32,555 nucleotides of DNA from a bacterium. GTDB lineage: Bacteria > Chloroflexota > Dormibacteria > UBA8260 > Bog-877. Made by a program: the position numbers and the translations under genes. Under the pieces are notes generated by a model, which was not told the origin of the DNA, searched no databases, and saw nothing but the letters and a program-made list of their open reading frames with translations. This document shows positions 17,964 to 26,554 of the stretch, in pieces. Position 1 is the first letter of the stretch. Each line of letters begins with the position of its first letter. The stretch covers positions 1 through 32,555 of the forward strand of contig JAJYWM010000143.1 of NCBI GenBank assembly GCA_021791455.1, read 5' to 3'.

Positions 17964-18308
17964 TCATGGCCGGGAGGCGCAGGAAACGCAGCGTACGGCC
18001 CACGGCAAGGCCTCCAGACGCAGGGGGGGTATGGGAGCACCACACACTTCGCAGCTGCCGTACAGGCCATGATCCATCCTGGTCAGCGCGGCCCTGACCT
18101 GGTCGGCGAGGAGTTCCACCTGCTCCGCCGCCCTCGCCCTGGTCAGGTTGTCGGTCACCTGGGAGATGTGATCCCCGGCTCGCTTGCCGTACTGGACCTG
18201 CGCGCCGGGTTCCACGGGCCGGGCGGTCAGGCTTGCCAATTCCGCCTGCAGCTCCCCGAGCTTGACCCGCAGATTCTGTCTGACTTCCTCAAGTCCATCC
18301 ATGACCAT
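17964..18308 (-). CDS. DksA/TraR-family zinc-finger protein
   Basis: This 114-aa protein has an N-terminal coiled-coil helix (EEVRQNLRVKLGELQAEL) and a C-terminal C4 zinc finger: Cys86, Cys89, Cys107 and Cys110 (CX2C-X17-CX2C) around the family motif P-x-x-R-L-E-A-L-P-W-A. Such proteins bind in the RNA polymerase secondary channel or act as small regulators. Two starts are possible, ATG 18306-18308 and ATG 18300-18302; AGGA is 3 and 9 nt upstream respectively, so the second may be used. It lies between purD (35-nt gap) and the carboxyltransferase-like gene (63-nt gap). A link to GTP/ppGpp control is suggested by position only. Confidence 0.85.
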   Translation of the reverse strand: MVMDGLEEVRQNLRVKLGELQAELASLTARPVEPGAQVQYGKRAGDHISQVTDNLTRARAAEQVELLADQVRAALTRMDHGLYGSCEVCGAPIPPLRLEALPWAVRCVSCASRP

Positions 18309-18343
18309 TGATCCTGACCGTGGGCGCCGACTCCCGTCGTCCC

Positions 18344-19621
18344 TCAAGAGGCGATGTCGCCACGGTACCTCATCCCTTGGAACCGGATCTCGGCCAGGCC
18401 ACGGTAGGCCAGGGCTCTGGCCTCCCCCAGGCTGTCGCCGGTCGCGACGCAGATGAGGACGCGACCTCCGGCGACCACGGGCAGGCCCATTTGCCCGGCG
18501 GCGGTCCCCATCTGGAATACGACGCACCCCGCCGCCGCCGCCCGCTCGATACCCGAGATCTCACCTCCCGGAACGATCTTGGCGGGATACGGGTCGCGCA
18601 CGGCGACCACCCCCACGGAGGCGAGCCTGGTCAGGGCGGGGGGGGCCGGCCCCAGTTCACCGGCCGCGGCCGCCAAGAGATGGGGCACCGGGTCGGCCAG
18701 CGCCGGAAGCAGGACCTCCGTCTCGGGATCGCCGAAGCGCGCGTTGAACTCGAGCACGTAGAGCTCCTGGCCCACCAGCATCCCGCCCACGTAAAGGCAG
18801 CCGACAAACGGCCTGCCCAGTCGGCGCATCTCCTGCAGCACCGGGTCTACGACCCTCTCCTTGGTGAGCTGGTTCAGGTTATCCCAGTCGATCCCTTGCG
18901 GCGGCGTGTAGGCGCCCATCCCTCCCGTTTGCTCACCACCATCGCCGTCCCGCGAGCGCTTGTAGTCACGGGCGGGCGGCAGCATCACCGAGCGCTCACC
19001 GTCACACAGGGCGAACAGCGAAACCTCAGCACCTCTGAGACAGTCCTCGATCACGACGACCCTGCCTGCCGCGCCCAGCTCACCATCCACCATGAGGCGG
19101 CGGACGACGTCCCGGGCCTCGGCCAGAGTGGTGCAGACGAAGGCCCCCTTGCCCAGGGCCAGCCCGTCAGCCTTCACCACCACCGGCAGGGGGCAAGTGC
19201 GCAGGTGCAGCTCCGCTGCCCCCGGGTCCGCGAACACCTGGAACGGAGCGGTCGGGATCCCGATCCGCGCCATCAGCCGCTTGGCGAAGGCCTTGCTGGT
19301 CTCCAATTCCCCGGCGGCTTTGGTCGGTCCAAAGCATGGGATCCCGGCTGCCGCCAGCCCATCGCCGACACCTGCGGCGATGGCCGCGTCGGGTCCCAGG
19401 ATGACCAGGTCCACCGCTTCTGCGGCCGCCAGACTGGCGACGGCGGGGGCGTCGGTGACGGACACGGCAACGTTGCGACCCAGGAGCGCCGTACCGGGGT
19501 TTCCCGGAGCCACCAGCACCTCGGCGACCAGCGGACTTCTCCGACAGGCCCAGGCCAAAGCGTGCTCCCGCCCGCCCCCGCCTACCACCAGGACCCGCAG
19601 CCCCTCCTTGGCCGTGCTCAC
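18344..19621 (-). CDS. purD: Phosphoribosylamine-glycine ligase (GAR synthetase)
   Basis: PurD ligates glycine to phosphoribosylamine with ATP, the second step of purine synthesis. The N-terminal dinucleotide-like motif [15 protein letters not shown] is clear, followed by ATP-grasp elements [38 protein letters not shown] and [13 protein letters not shown] at 19619-19621 forms a GTGA 4-nt overlap with the guaA stop and gives 425 aa, a normal length. GTG 19625-19627 would add two residues. Unlike in the B. subtilis operon, purD is not in the purB-purH operon but lies between guaA and a dksA-like gene. Confidence 0.96.
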   Translation of the reverse strand: MSTAKEGLRVLVVGGGGREHALAWACRRSPLVAEVLVAPGNPGTALLGRNVAVSVTDAPAVASLAAAEAVDLVILGPDAAIAAGVGDGLAAAGIPCFGPTKAAGELETSKAFAKRLMARIGIPTAPFQVFADPGAAELHLRTCPLPVVVKADGLALGKGAFVCTTLAEARDVVRRLMVDGELGAAGRVVVIEDCLRGAEVSLFALCDGERSVMLPPARDYKRSRDGDGGEQTGGMGAYTPPQGIDWDNLNQLTKERVVDPVLQEMRRLGRPFVGCLYVGGMLVGQELYVLEFNARFGDPETEVLLPALADPVPHLLAAAAGELGPAPPALTRLASVGVVAVRDPYPAKIVPGGEISGIERAAAAGCVVFQMGTAAGQMGLPVVAGGRVLICVATGDSLGEARALAYRGLAEIRFQGMRYRGDIAS

Positions 19622-21213
19622 TCCCACTCGATGGTGGACGGCGGCTTGCTGCTGATGTCGTACACCACGCGGTTGACGCCTGGAACCTCATTGACGATTC
19701 GCCGGCTGATATCGGAGAGCACGTCGTAGGGAACTCGGGCCCAGTCGGCCGTCATGCCGTCGTCGGAGGTCACGATCCGCACCGCCACCACGTTGGCATA
19801 GGTCCTGAAGTCGCCCATCACCCCCACGCTGCTGACCGGGGTGAGGATGGCGAAGCTCTGCCAGACCCTCTGGTAGAGGCCACTCCTCTTGATCTCGTCT
19901 ATCACAACCCAGTCGGCGCTGCGCACCGTCTCCAACCGCTCTCTTGTCACCTCTCCGATGATGCGAATCGCCAGCCCCGGACCCGGGAATGGCTGGCGCA
20001 TCACCATGTCGTCGGGCAAGCCCAGCGCCTGTCCGACCCGGCGAACCTCATCCTTGAAGAGGTAGCGCAGGGGCTCGACCAAGCTAAACTTCATGCCCTG
20101 TGGCAGCCCGCCGACGTTGTGATGGGTCTTGATCTTGCGGGCTCCGAAGGTGTCTTGGGATGTGCTCTCGATGACATCCGGGTAGAGTGTGCCCTGCGCC
20201 AGAAACGGCACATCCCCAAGCCTCTTGGTCTCGTGCTCGAAGGCTGAGATGAACTCCCGACCCACGATCCGCCGCTTCTCCTCCGGATCGGTGACCCCCG
20301 CCAGGGCTGCCAGAAACCTCTCCTCAGCCTCGACGCGCACAATCTTCATGCGCATGTTGCGGGTCAGCACGTCGATGACGCGGTCGGCCTCGCCGCGCCT
20401 GAGAAGTCCGTTGTCAACGAACACGCAGGTCAGCCTGTCCCCTACCGCCCTATGGACCAGAGTCGCGGCGACTGCGGAGTCGACCCCCCCGGAGAGGGCG
20501 CAGATGACCCGCTCCGCTCCGACTCGCTGGCGAATCTCGGCCACACTCTGCTCCACGAAGCCAGCCGCCTCCCAGGTTCCCTCGCAGCCGCAGGTGTGAA
20601 AGAGAAAGTTGCGCAACATCTCCACCCCCTGCGGGGTGTGGGCGACCTCCGGGTGAAATTGGATCCCCACGCTGCCGTTCGGTCCGACCATTGCGGCCAC
20701 AGGGCTGTTGCCGGTATGGGCCATCACCCGGAAGCCGTCGGGCAGGCGGTCGATGACGTCTCCGTGGCTCATCCACACCGGCATCTCGGCGGGAAGCCCG
20801 GCAAAGATGCTCTCATCACTGTCCACCACCACCGAGGCGAGACCGTACTCGCGGCGGCTGGCAGGCCGTACCACACCGCCAAGGTCGTGGGCCAGCAGCT
20901 GCATCCCGTAGCAGATTCCGAGCACGGGAACGCCCAATTGGTAGATGCCCGGGTCGGGCCGCAACGCGTCGGCGTCATAAACGCTCTGGGGCCCTCCGCT
21001 GAGGATCAGCCCGCGGGGCGCATGGCGCATAACGTCGGCTGCGGAGATCGTCCCGGGGACCAGCTCGCAGTACACCTTCAGCTCGCGGATCCGGCGGGCG
21101 ATGAGCTGACTGTACTGGGAGCCAAAATCCAGCACCAGTACCCGATTGCCGTTAAGCGAAACCCCGCCTCCGTCCGGTCCGTCCGCGACCTGCTCCGGGG
21201 CGGTGGTGATCAT
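19618..21213 (-). CDS. guaA: GMP synthase (glutamine-hydrolysing)
   Basis: GuaA aminates XMP to GMP. The N-terminal class I glutaminase domain has nucleophile Cys101 ([17 protein letters not shown]) with His187 and Glu189 (QFHPEV). The ATP pyrophosphatase P-loop is [13 protein letters not shown], with SGGVDS at 241-246. The C-terminal dimer/XMP domain ends in the expected PPSTIEWE. The start is ATG 21211-21213 with AGGGG eight nt upstream; the product is 531 aa. It follows guaB3 by 19 nt and overlaps purD by 4 nt, so IMP-to-GMP genes are cotranscribed. Confidence 0.97.
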   Translation of the reverse strand: MITTAPEQVADGPDGGGVSLNGNRVLVLDFGSQYSQLIARRIRELKVYCELVPGTISAADVMRHAPRGLILSGGPQSVYDADALRPDPGIYQLGVPVLGICYGMQLLAHDLGGVVRPASRREYGLASVVVDSDESIFAGLPAEMPVWMSHGDVIDRLPDGFRVMAHTGNSPVAAMVGPNGSVGIQFHPEVAHTPQGVEMLRNFLFHTCGCEGTWEAAGFVEQSVAEIRQRVGAERVICALSGGVDSAVAATLVHRAVGDRLTCVFVDNGLLRRGEADRVIDVLTRNMRMKIVRVEAEERFLAALAGVTDPEEKRRIVGREFISAFEHETKRLGDVPFLAQGTLYPDVIESTSQDTFGARKIKTHHNVGGLPQGMKFSLVEPLRYLFKDEVRRVGQALGLPDDMVMRQPFPGPGLAIRIIGEVTRERLETVRSADWVVIDEIKRSGLYQRVWQSFAILTPVSSVGVMGDFRTYANVVAVRIVTSDDGMTADWARVPYDVLSDISRRIVNEVPGVNRVVYDISSKPPSTIEWE

Positions 21214-21232
21214 GGCGTTGGCCCCTGCCTCA

Positions 21233-22393
21233 TCAGCGCGCCATCCCCACCTGTTGGGCCTGCTGGAAGAGCTTCCCCTCGGTGAGGATGGCGGGAGCGA
21301 TTACCAGCTCCGTCTGCTGGAACTCCTCGATGGTGCGCGCCCCGCACACCCCCATCGCAGACTTGATCGCCCCGACCAGGTTCTGGGTCCCGTCATCCAC
21401 CCGGGCTGGTCCCAGCAGCAGCTCCTTGACGGTTGCCTTGGTGCCGACCTTGATCCTGGTCCCGCGGGGCAGATTGGGGTCCGGAGTCGCCATCCCCCAA
21501 TGATGCCCCCGGCCGGGCGCTTCCTCGGCGGACGCGAATACGGATCCGATCATCACCCCGTCCGCGCCCGAGGCGAACGCCTTGGTGACGTCGCCACCTA
21601 CCCGCATGCCCCCGTCGGTGATCACCGTCACCGGTTTCCCACCGGTGCGGCGATGGTCGTTGCGAGCGGCTGCAACGTCGGCGGTGGCGGTGACCTGGGG
21701 AACCCCGATGCCCAGCACGCCCCGGGTGGTGCAGGCGGCTCCAGGGCCGACCCCGACCAGGATTCCATCAACTCCGGTCGCCATCAGCTCCAGAGCGGTG
21801 TAGTACTCCACGCAGTTCCCGACCACCACCGGAAGTTTGGACTGCGCCATCAGATGCGAGAAGTCGAGCTGGCGGTAGGACCGCGAAATGTGCCGCGCCG
21901 TGAGCACGGTCCCCTGCACAAAGAAGAGGTCCGCCCCCGCCTCCGTGACGATCGGGAGGCGATGCTCGGCGTCGGCCGGAGTCGTGGACACCGCGCATAC
22001 CACCGCCTCTCGCTTGATCTCCTCGATGCGGCGGGAGATCAGGTTGTCCTTGACCGGTTCGAGGTAGAGGCGCTGCAGTAGGGTGTTGACCTCCTCGCGC
22101 GACGCTGCCGCGATCTGCTGGTAGACCGCGGCCGGGTCCTCGTAGCGACAGTTGATCCCGTCCAGGTTCAGCACCGCGACCCCACCCAGCCGTCCCATCG
22201 CCACGGCGAACGAAGAATCCACGACCCCATCCATCGCTGCCGCCAGGATCGGGATCGGCAACTCGACGTCCCTGACCCTCATGGTGATATCGATCTCGTC
22301 CGGGTTGATCGTCACCTTTCCCGGTACCAGGGCAACCTCGTCGAACCCGTAGGCCCGCCTTGCCCGCTTTCCCCGTCCTAACTCAATGTCCAA
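21233..22393 (-). CDS. guaB3: GuaB3-type IMP dehydrogenase family protein
   Basis: This 386-aa IMPDH/GMPR-fold barrel lacks the CBS (Bateman) pair of ordinary GuaB. It keeps the catalytic loop [17 protein letters not shown] with Cys221, the phosphate-binding [16 protein letters not shown] and GADGVMIGS. The early [21 protein letters not shown] matches the GuaB3 branch of actinobacteria and cyanobacteria, for which IMP dehydrogenase activity has been shown in a cyanobacterium. The start is TTG 22391-22393, six nt after a strong GGGAGGTGG ribosome site. It is first in guaB3-guaA-purD, which suits conversion of IMP to XMP. No CBS-containing guaB is in the window. Confidence 0.92.
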   Translation of the reverse strand: MDIELGRGKRARRAYGFDEVALVPGKVTINPDEIDITMRVRDVELPIPILAAAMDGVVDSSFAVAMGRLGGVAVLNLDGINCRYEDPAAVYQQIAAASREEVNTLLQRLYLEPVKDNLISRRIEEIKREAVVCAVSTTPADAEHRLPIVTEAGADLFFVQGTVLTARHISRSYRQLDFSHLMAQSKLPVVVGNCVEYYTALELMATGVDGILVGVGPGAACTTRGVLGIGVPQVTATADVAAARNDHRRTGGKPVTVITDGGMRVGGDVTKAFASGADGVMIGSVFASAEEAPGRGHHWGMATPDPNLPRGTRIKVGTKATVKELLLGPARVDDGTQNLVGAIKSAMGVCGARTIEEFQQTELVIAPAILTEGKLFQQAQQVGMAR

Positions 22394-22574
22394 GCAAGGC
22401 CACCTCCCAGTCCGGCTCCTTAAGGGTGCGCAGCAGCCTTGTCCGAGAATTCAGCCCCTGCGCCCTCAGGATATCAGACCGAGGAGGCGAGGGGGTCTTG
22501 AGCCGACCATATCTAGTGGGCATTTACCGCCCGCCCCACCCCATGTGGTGTATGGGGCAGGTTTTCCGACCCGC
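22394..22574 (-). promoter_or_regulatory. Leader region of the guaB3 operon with a short hairpin
   Basis: This 181-nt gap between sortase and guaB3 must hold the guaB3 operon promoter unless there is read-through. The guaB3 ribosome site GGGAGGTGG is at its downstream end. A dyad CCCCAT-N7-ATGGGG lies at 22539-22557; on the plus strand it is followed by TTTT, but no plus-strand gene ends there, so it is not clearly a terminator. AT-richer TAGATA and TGATAT hexamers occur on the minus strand without convincing -35 partners. I recognise no riboswitch. Confidence 0.4.
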
Positions 22575-23234
22575 TCATGAGGACGTGAGGGTCGCTCTCA
22601 TCACGATCCTCTGGGTGTCTATCCAAAGGGGGGTGCAGGTGATCAGGGTCAGGTAGTGTCCCTGGGTGATCGGCTCCAGCTGGGTGACCTGGCTCGGGTT
22701 CTCCACCCAGATCTTGGTGATGGTATAGGTGTACTGCTGGCAGTCACGGGCGGTCACCACTATTTGCGCTCCCGGCTTCAGGGTCCCCAGCGGCTCAAAG
22801 TTGGGCTCTCTGTGCAGGGCGATCAACATGTTGCCGATCCCTCCGGGTCCCGGGGACCCGGCGTAGTGGACCACGGAGCGCTGGGTCAACATCTGCCAGC
22901 TGCCGTTGCCGGCCACTCCCTCTATCCCAGGCAGGGACGGGAAGTCGACCAAGGCGTATTCGCTGGCCGGGGAGCCGCTGCCGCAGGATGGGGCGCTCAC
23001 CGGCGCCCCATCCTGGGCCGGACTCTCGACCTTGGCCGGGAGGACCTTGGTGAGCGCACCCTTGGGGCCAAGCCACTTCTGGAGAAGGGCTTGGTCGTTG
23101 CCACCGCGGTGCAGAACCCCGAGCACCGGCGGCAGGAGTATTCCCACGCCGGCCAGGACCAGCACCACGCCGCAGGCGGCGAGAATCGTCCCGAGTCGCC
23201 TTCCTCTGCCCCACCCCGCGAGTCTGAAGCGCAT
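22575..23234 (-). CDS. Sortase family transpeptidase
   Basis: The 219-aa protein has a Lys/Arg-rich start and one TM helix at about 15-37, so it is anchored with the catalytic domain outside. The C-terminal sortase domain has the triad His141 (MLIALHRE), Cys200 (YLTLITCTP) and Arg209 (TQRIVMRA). The usual G-H-R before the catalytic His reads L-H-R. The start is ATG 23232-23234 with an excellent AAGGAGG seven nt upstream. The TLxTC motif and small size suggest a class D/E-like enzyme. No LPxTG-type substrate gene lies in the window, so its target is unknown. A response regulator is divergently transcribed. Confidence 0.9.
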   Translation of the reverse strand: MRFRLAGWGRGRRLGTILAACGVVLVLAGVGILLPPVLGVLHRGGNDQALLQKWLGPKGALTKVLPAKVESPAQDGAPVSAPSCGSGSPASEYALVDFPSLPGIEGVAGNGSWQMLTQRSVVHYAGSPGPGGIGNMLIALHREPNFEPLGTLKPGAQIVVTARDCQQYTYTITKIWVENPSQVTQLEPITQGHYLTLITCTPLWIDTQRIVMRATLTSS

Positions 23235-23258
23235 CGCGGTTCCTCCTTGACCGAAGTC

Positions 23259-23287
23259 ATCTTACCGGCCCCGCGGGAGAATGTCTC
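23259..23287 (-). promoter_or_regulatory. Possible sortase promoter
   Basis: On the minus strand GAGACA (23287-23282) and TAAGAT (23264-23259) are separated by 17 nt, each matching the -35/-10 consensus at four of six bases. They lie about 25 nt upstream of the sortase ATG. In the same divergent gap the octamer CGTCACAC occurs twice (23290-23297 and 23356-23363), a possible regulator site. Confidence 0.35.
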
Positions 23288-23372
23288 CTCGTCACACCAG
23301 CCGCCCAGCTTGTTACGCAGCCGTTGTTGATCCACGACGGCCATTTCAGGAGCCCCGTCACACAATCCCTGC

Positions 23373-24182
23373 GTGACTCAGGCAATCGCGGCCCGTCCCG
23401 CCCCACTGCGCGAGTTGGAGCCCGCCCCCCCGACCATCCCTGCATCGTCCGCGAGTCTGCTCATCATCGATGACGACCCGGCGATGCTCCAGCTGGTTCA
23501 GCTCATCGCCGCCGAAAATGGCTACGGCGTCGCCACCGCGGGCAGCGGAGCGCTGGGGCTGCGGCTGGCCATAGAGGAGGAGCCGGACCTGATTCTCCTG
23601 GATCTGGTGCTCCCCGACATGAATGGCGTCGAGGTCTGCCGCCGGCTCCGCGCCGCGGGAGTGCGTTCGACGGTCATGATGGTGTCCTGCCTGCACGACT
23701 CCGAGGACGTGGTGATCGGGCTGGAGGTGGGCGCCGATGACTACCTGCGCAAGCCCTTCGAGGTCCGGGAGTTGGTGGCAAGGATAAACGCCAGGCTGCG
23801 GCGGGCCCGCTTCCTGCGCCAGTCGGCATCCGACAACCGCCTCTCGTTTCCAGGCCTCATCATCGATCTGGGCCGCCACGAAGTGCGCCGCGACGAACGC
23901 ACCTTGGCCCTCACCCCTACCGAGTTCGGAATCCTCACCACGCTGGCGCGCAACGCCGGCAGGGTCGTCTCCCGCCCACAGTTAATCGCGGATGTCTGGC
24001 GCCGACGCGATCCGTTCCAGGTGCACTCGCTTGACGCCCACCTCTACCGGCTGCGGCGCAAGATCCAGCCCCGCGCCGACGGACCCCACTACATTCATGT
24101 GGTGATTGGGGCCGGCTACCGTTTCGAGTACCAGCCGGGGCGCACCGCCACCATGGCGACGTATCCCCACCGACTCTACTGA
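23373..24182 (+). CDS. OmpR/PhoB-family response regulator, orphan
   Basis: This 269-aa protein has a receiver domain at about 28-143 with acidic pair Asp33-Asp34, phosphoacceptor Asp77 (LILLDLVLPDMNG), Ser105 as switch residue and Lys127 (YLRKPF). A C-terminal winged-helix domain covers about 155-255 (LTPTEFGILTTLARNAGRVVS, then VIGAGYRFEY). A Pro/Ala-rich tail of 27 residues precedes the receiver. The start is GTG 23373; there is no SD, and a CACAAT hexamer sits 6 nt upstream, so the message may be leaderless. No histidine kinase is nearby. It is divergent from the sortase and may control it. Confidence 0.92.
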   Translation: MTQAIAARPAPLRELEPAPPTIPASSASLLIIDDDPAMLQLVQLIAAENGYGVATAGSGALGLRLAIEEEPDLILLDLVLPDMNGVEVCRRLRAAGVRSTVMMVSCLHDSEDVVIGLEVGADDYLRKPFEVRELVARINARLRRARFLRQSASDNRLSFPGLIIDLGRHEVRRDERTLALTPTEFGILTTLARNAGRVVSRPQLIADVWRRRDPFQVHSLDAHLYRLRRKIQPRADGPHYIHVVIGAGYRFEYQPGRTATMATYPHRLY

Positions 24183-24207
24183 CAGGACGGCTGCGCCCGA
24201 CCCGCGC

Positions 24208-25473
24208 TCAGGGATATATGCCGCGCGCCGCGGAGGCTCTGGCTACTCTGCCGATGGCGATCGCGTAAGCCGCTTCCCGCAGCGAGATGTGGTGGTGGGC
24301 TGAGTAGGCCCAGACCTGGTCGGCCGCGCGCAGCATCGCTCGCTCCAACTGTGAGGTGATCTCCTGCTCGTCCCAGAAAAACGACTGCAGGTCCTGGACC
24401 CATTCAAAGTAGGACACGGTGACGCCCCCGGCGTTGGCCAAGATGTCGGGCACGACCACGATCCCGTCCTCCGCCAAGGTGGCCTCTGCAAGCGGGGTCA
24501 CCGGGCCGTTGGCGCCCTCGGCAACTATCCGGGCCTGGACCCGTGCCGCGTTTCTAGAGTTGATGACGCTCTCCACCGATGCCGGCACCAGGACGGTGAC
24601 CGGTAGTGCCAGCAGCTCGTCACGGGAAATGGCTTCTCCCGCGATTCCCGCGCTTTCCAGATGGCCGCCGTGGGCCTTGAGCTCCGTGAGCGCGCTGAGG
24701 TCGAGCCCACGCGGGTTGTGCCAACCCCCCGTGTGATCCGAGACGGCAATCACGCGGCAGCCGGCCGCCGCCAACAGCGTTGCGCACGTGGCCCCGACCG
24801 ACCCGAAACCTTCGACCGCGACCGTCGCCCCATCGAGGCTCAAGCCGGTGTTGCGCATGGTGTGGAGCAGGACGGTCGCCAGGCCCCGGCCCGCAGCTTC
24901 TATGCGGCCCACCGACCCGCCCGCCACCACCGGCTTTCCGGTCACCGAGGCGGTCACCGAGAAGCCCTCATGCATGGAGATGGTGTCCATCATCCAGGCC
25001 ATGATCTGGGGCCCGGTGCCGATATCGGGTGCGGGGATGTCCTTCTCCGGACCAAGCAGGAGGCGGATTTCAGTCGTGAACCTGCGGGTCAGCCGCTCCA
25101 GCTCACGGGAGCTCATCTGCTGCGGGTCGACTCTGACCGCGCCGGCCGCGCCCCCGAAAGGCAACGACATTACCGCGGTCTTCCAACTCATCAGCATCGC
25201 CTGGGCCTTGGTCCCCTCGACGGTCGCCTCAGGCTCATATCGGATGCCGCCCTTGGCGGGTCCCCGAGCAATGCTGTGATGGACTCGAAAGCCGGTGTAC
25301 ACCTCCACCGACTCATCGTCACGCACCACGGGAAAATGAACCTGAAAGACCCGCTTGACGTCGCGCAGGACGGCGTGCAGGTCCTCGCTCAACTGGAGGA
25401 ATCGCGCTGCCTGGTCGACCCGGTGTTGGCCGGTGGTATAGAGATCCTCCGCAGCGTCGATGATTGCGCTCAC
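24208..25473 (-). CDS. Glu/Leu dehydrogenase-family protein lacking the catalytic lysine
   Basis: The 421-aa protein aligns with NAD(P)-glutamate dehydrogenases: substrate-binding GFRVHHSIARGPAKGGIRY (Lys74), SWKTAVMSLPFGG (Lys98), PAPDIGTGP with catalytic Asp150, GGSVGRIEAAGRG, and a Rossmann domain (VAVEGFGSVGATCATLL). In family members the glycine-rich segment reads G-G-A/G-K-G-G and its Lys is catalytic; here it is G-G-A-A-G-A, with Ala110 in place of Lys. Codons GGC-GCG-GCC-GGC are clear in the DNA. The start is GTG 25471-25473, six nt after a TATACT box, so the transcript is probably leaderless. It could be a regulatory homologue or an enzyme with altered chemistry. Confidence 0.88.
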   Translation of the reverse strand: MSAIIDAAEDLYTTGQHRVDQAARFLQLSEDLHAVLRDVKRVFQVHFPVVRDDESVEVYTGFRVHHSIARGPAKGGIRYEPEATVEGTKAQAMLMSWKTAVMSLPFGGAAGAVRVDPQQMSSRELERLTRRFTTEIRLLLGPEKDIPAPDIGTGPQIMAWMMDTISMHEGFSVTASVTGKPVVAGGSVGRIEAAGRGLATVLLHTMRNTGLSLDGATVAVEGFGSVGATCATLLAAAGCRVIAVSDHTGGWHNPRGLDLSALTELKAHGGHLESAGIAGEAISRDELLALPVTVLVPASVESVINSRNAARVQARIVAEGANGPVTPLAEATLAEDGIVVVPDILANAGGVTVSYFEWVQDLQSFFWDEQEITSQLERAMLRAADQVWAYSAHHHISLREAAYAIAIGRVARASAARGIYP

Positions 25474-25479
25474 GACGTG

Positions 25480-25508
25480 AGTATAGGTCGCGCGCTCGGG
25501 TCTGTGTA
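25480..25508 (-). promoter_or_regulatory. Promoter giving a leaderless dehydrogenase mRNA
   Basis: TACACA (25508-25503) and TATACT (25485-25480) are spaced by 17 nt on the minus strand, matching -35 at four and -10 at five of six bases. Only six nt separate the -10 from the GTG start, so transcription should begin at or next to the start codon. No SD is present, which fits. Confidence 0.6.
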
Positions 25509-25612
25509 GCGTTCGCTTCGGCAGCCGCAAGGTCCGGCACATGCGACCGTGACAGATCTACTCGCATCGCTAGTTTTGGGCCTCGCTCAAGGTAATGCGC
25601 GCACGCCCGCAC

Positions 25613-25629
25613 GATTGTGTGTAACAATC
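25613..25629. promoter_or_regulatory. Palindrome in the divergent gap before the histone-like gene
   Basis: GATTGT-N5-ACAATC is a perfect 6-bp dyad within the 290-nt gap between the dehydrogenase and the histone-like gene. It lies about 135 nt from each start codon and is AT-richer than its surroundings, as operators often are. Further along, TTGACG at 25684-25689 may be a -35 for the histone-like gene, though no good -10 follows. A 22-codon open frame at 25647-25715 has only a poorly spaced SD. Nothing else is evident in this gap. Confidence 0.35.
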
Positions 25630-25763
25630 ACGCTATTGAAAGGCGGATGCACGTGGGCGGACCGTGTTGCCTCAGGCAGCGACTTGACGACAGGTTCGCC
25701 ACCGACCGTCATTGACAGGAGCGCGGCGCAAGTGACCGCCGCTCAAACATGAGGAGGCACATC

Positions 25764-26489
25764 ATGCCCCGCACCACCCGTAGGACTGGAGCCAAGCGCA
25801 CCACGACGCGCACGCCCAGTCGCACAGCCGGCAGGGCGACCACGCGCCGCACTGCGACTCGGAGCACGACGCCGCGCGGTGTCACCGGCAGGCGCACCAC
25901 CGCCCGCACCACCACTCGCACGCCGATCGCGCGCATGACTCCCGCGGCTTTGAACAAGAGCCTGGCCACGCAGCTCAAGGCGCTGGAGCGGCGCCTGGCT
26001 GACATCGAGCGCAAACTCGACCATGCGATGACCCGCAGCGAGGGAGCGGTGCGCAGCACCACCCGTCGAGCTACCGTGCGCCGGCCCGCGGCTGCGACCC
26101 CGGTCCGCCGTAGGACAAGCACCACGCGTGCCACCGCTGGCCGCGCCACCACCCGGCGAGCACCGGCCGCAGCCACCACCCGGCGCACCCCTGCGACGCG
26201 GGGCACGACCCGGCGCGTCCCTGCAGCTACCACCACGACCAAGCGACGCGCCGCAGCGGCCGTGTCGGCGAACGCGCCCGCCCGTCGCCGCAGCAGCAGC
26301 GCCTCAACAACCACCCGCCAGCGATCGGCCAGCGCCGCGCCGCGGCGGGCATCAACGGCGCGCACGGGACGCGCCGCAGCGGCCACACCGAGAGCTAGGC
26401 GTAGCCCGGCGGCGGCGCCTGCGACCAGCCGTCCGGCGCCGCGTCGCCGTGGCAGGATCACCCTGGCGGGACCGACCAGCGAGGGCTGA
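25764..26489 (+). CDS. Arg/Thr/Ala-rich histone H1-like nucleoid protein
   Basis: The 241-aa product is extremely basic and low in complexity, built from T-R-R, A-T-T-R-R and R-R-A-P units. In the middle, residues 62-93 form one ordered segment, ALNKSLATQLKALERRLADI and on, predicted as an amphipathic coiled coil. The two arms flanking it lack hydrophobic cores. Arginine dominates over lysine, unlike the Lys-rich AlgP or Hc1 proteins. An in-frame ATG at 25749 is part of the ribosome site itself: AGGAGG lies just before ATG 25764-25766, which is therefore chosen. DNA or RNA compaction is the likely role. A strong terminator follows. Confidence 0.8.
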   Translation: MPRTTRRTGAKRTTTRTPSRTAGRATTRRTATRSTTPRGVTGRRTTARTTTRTPIARMTPAALNKSLATQLKALERRLADIERKLDHAMTRSEGAVRSTTRRATVRRPAAATPVRRRTSTTRATAGRATTRRAPAAATTRRTPATRGTTRRVPAATTTTKRRAAAAVSANAPARRRSSSASTTTRQRSASAAPRRASTARTGRAAAATPRARRSPAAAPATSRPAPRRRGRITLAGPTSEG

Positions 26490-26516
26490 TCCTCGCCGCC
26501 TGACCAATGTGCTAGC

Positions 26517-26554
26517 GGGAGGCGGGCCGGCGGGCCCGTCTCCCTATCTTTTAT
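26517..26554 (+). terminator. Rho-independent terminator of the histone-like gene
   Basis: Bases 26517-26544 fold into a 12-bp stem (one G-T pair) closed by the tetraloop GGCG. TATCTTTTAT follows at once, making a classic intrinsic terminator 28 nt after the stop at 26489. The T-rich tail overlaps the stop codon of the converging threonine aldolase gene. Confidence 0.9.

Noticed and set aside
22539..22557. Hairpin plus TTTT as an intrinsic terminator
   Set aside because: The T-run is on the plus strand, where no gene ends; both neighbours are transcribed on the minus strand.
22360..22656. 98-codon plus frame across the guaB3/sortase gap
   Set aside because: Overlaps both flanking genes on the other strand; no motif or SD.
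25549..25752. 67-codon plus frame ending at the start of the histone-like gene
   Set aside because: No SD, contains codons unlike its neighbours (CTA, TTG), no recognisable motif, and it spans the palindrome and the promoter region.
25709..26461. 250-codon minus-strand frame opposite the histone-like gene
   Set aside because: Mirror of the low-complexity repeats; the plus frame has a strong SD and a terminator, the minus frame neither.
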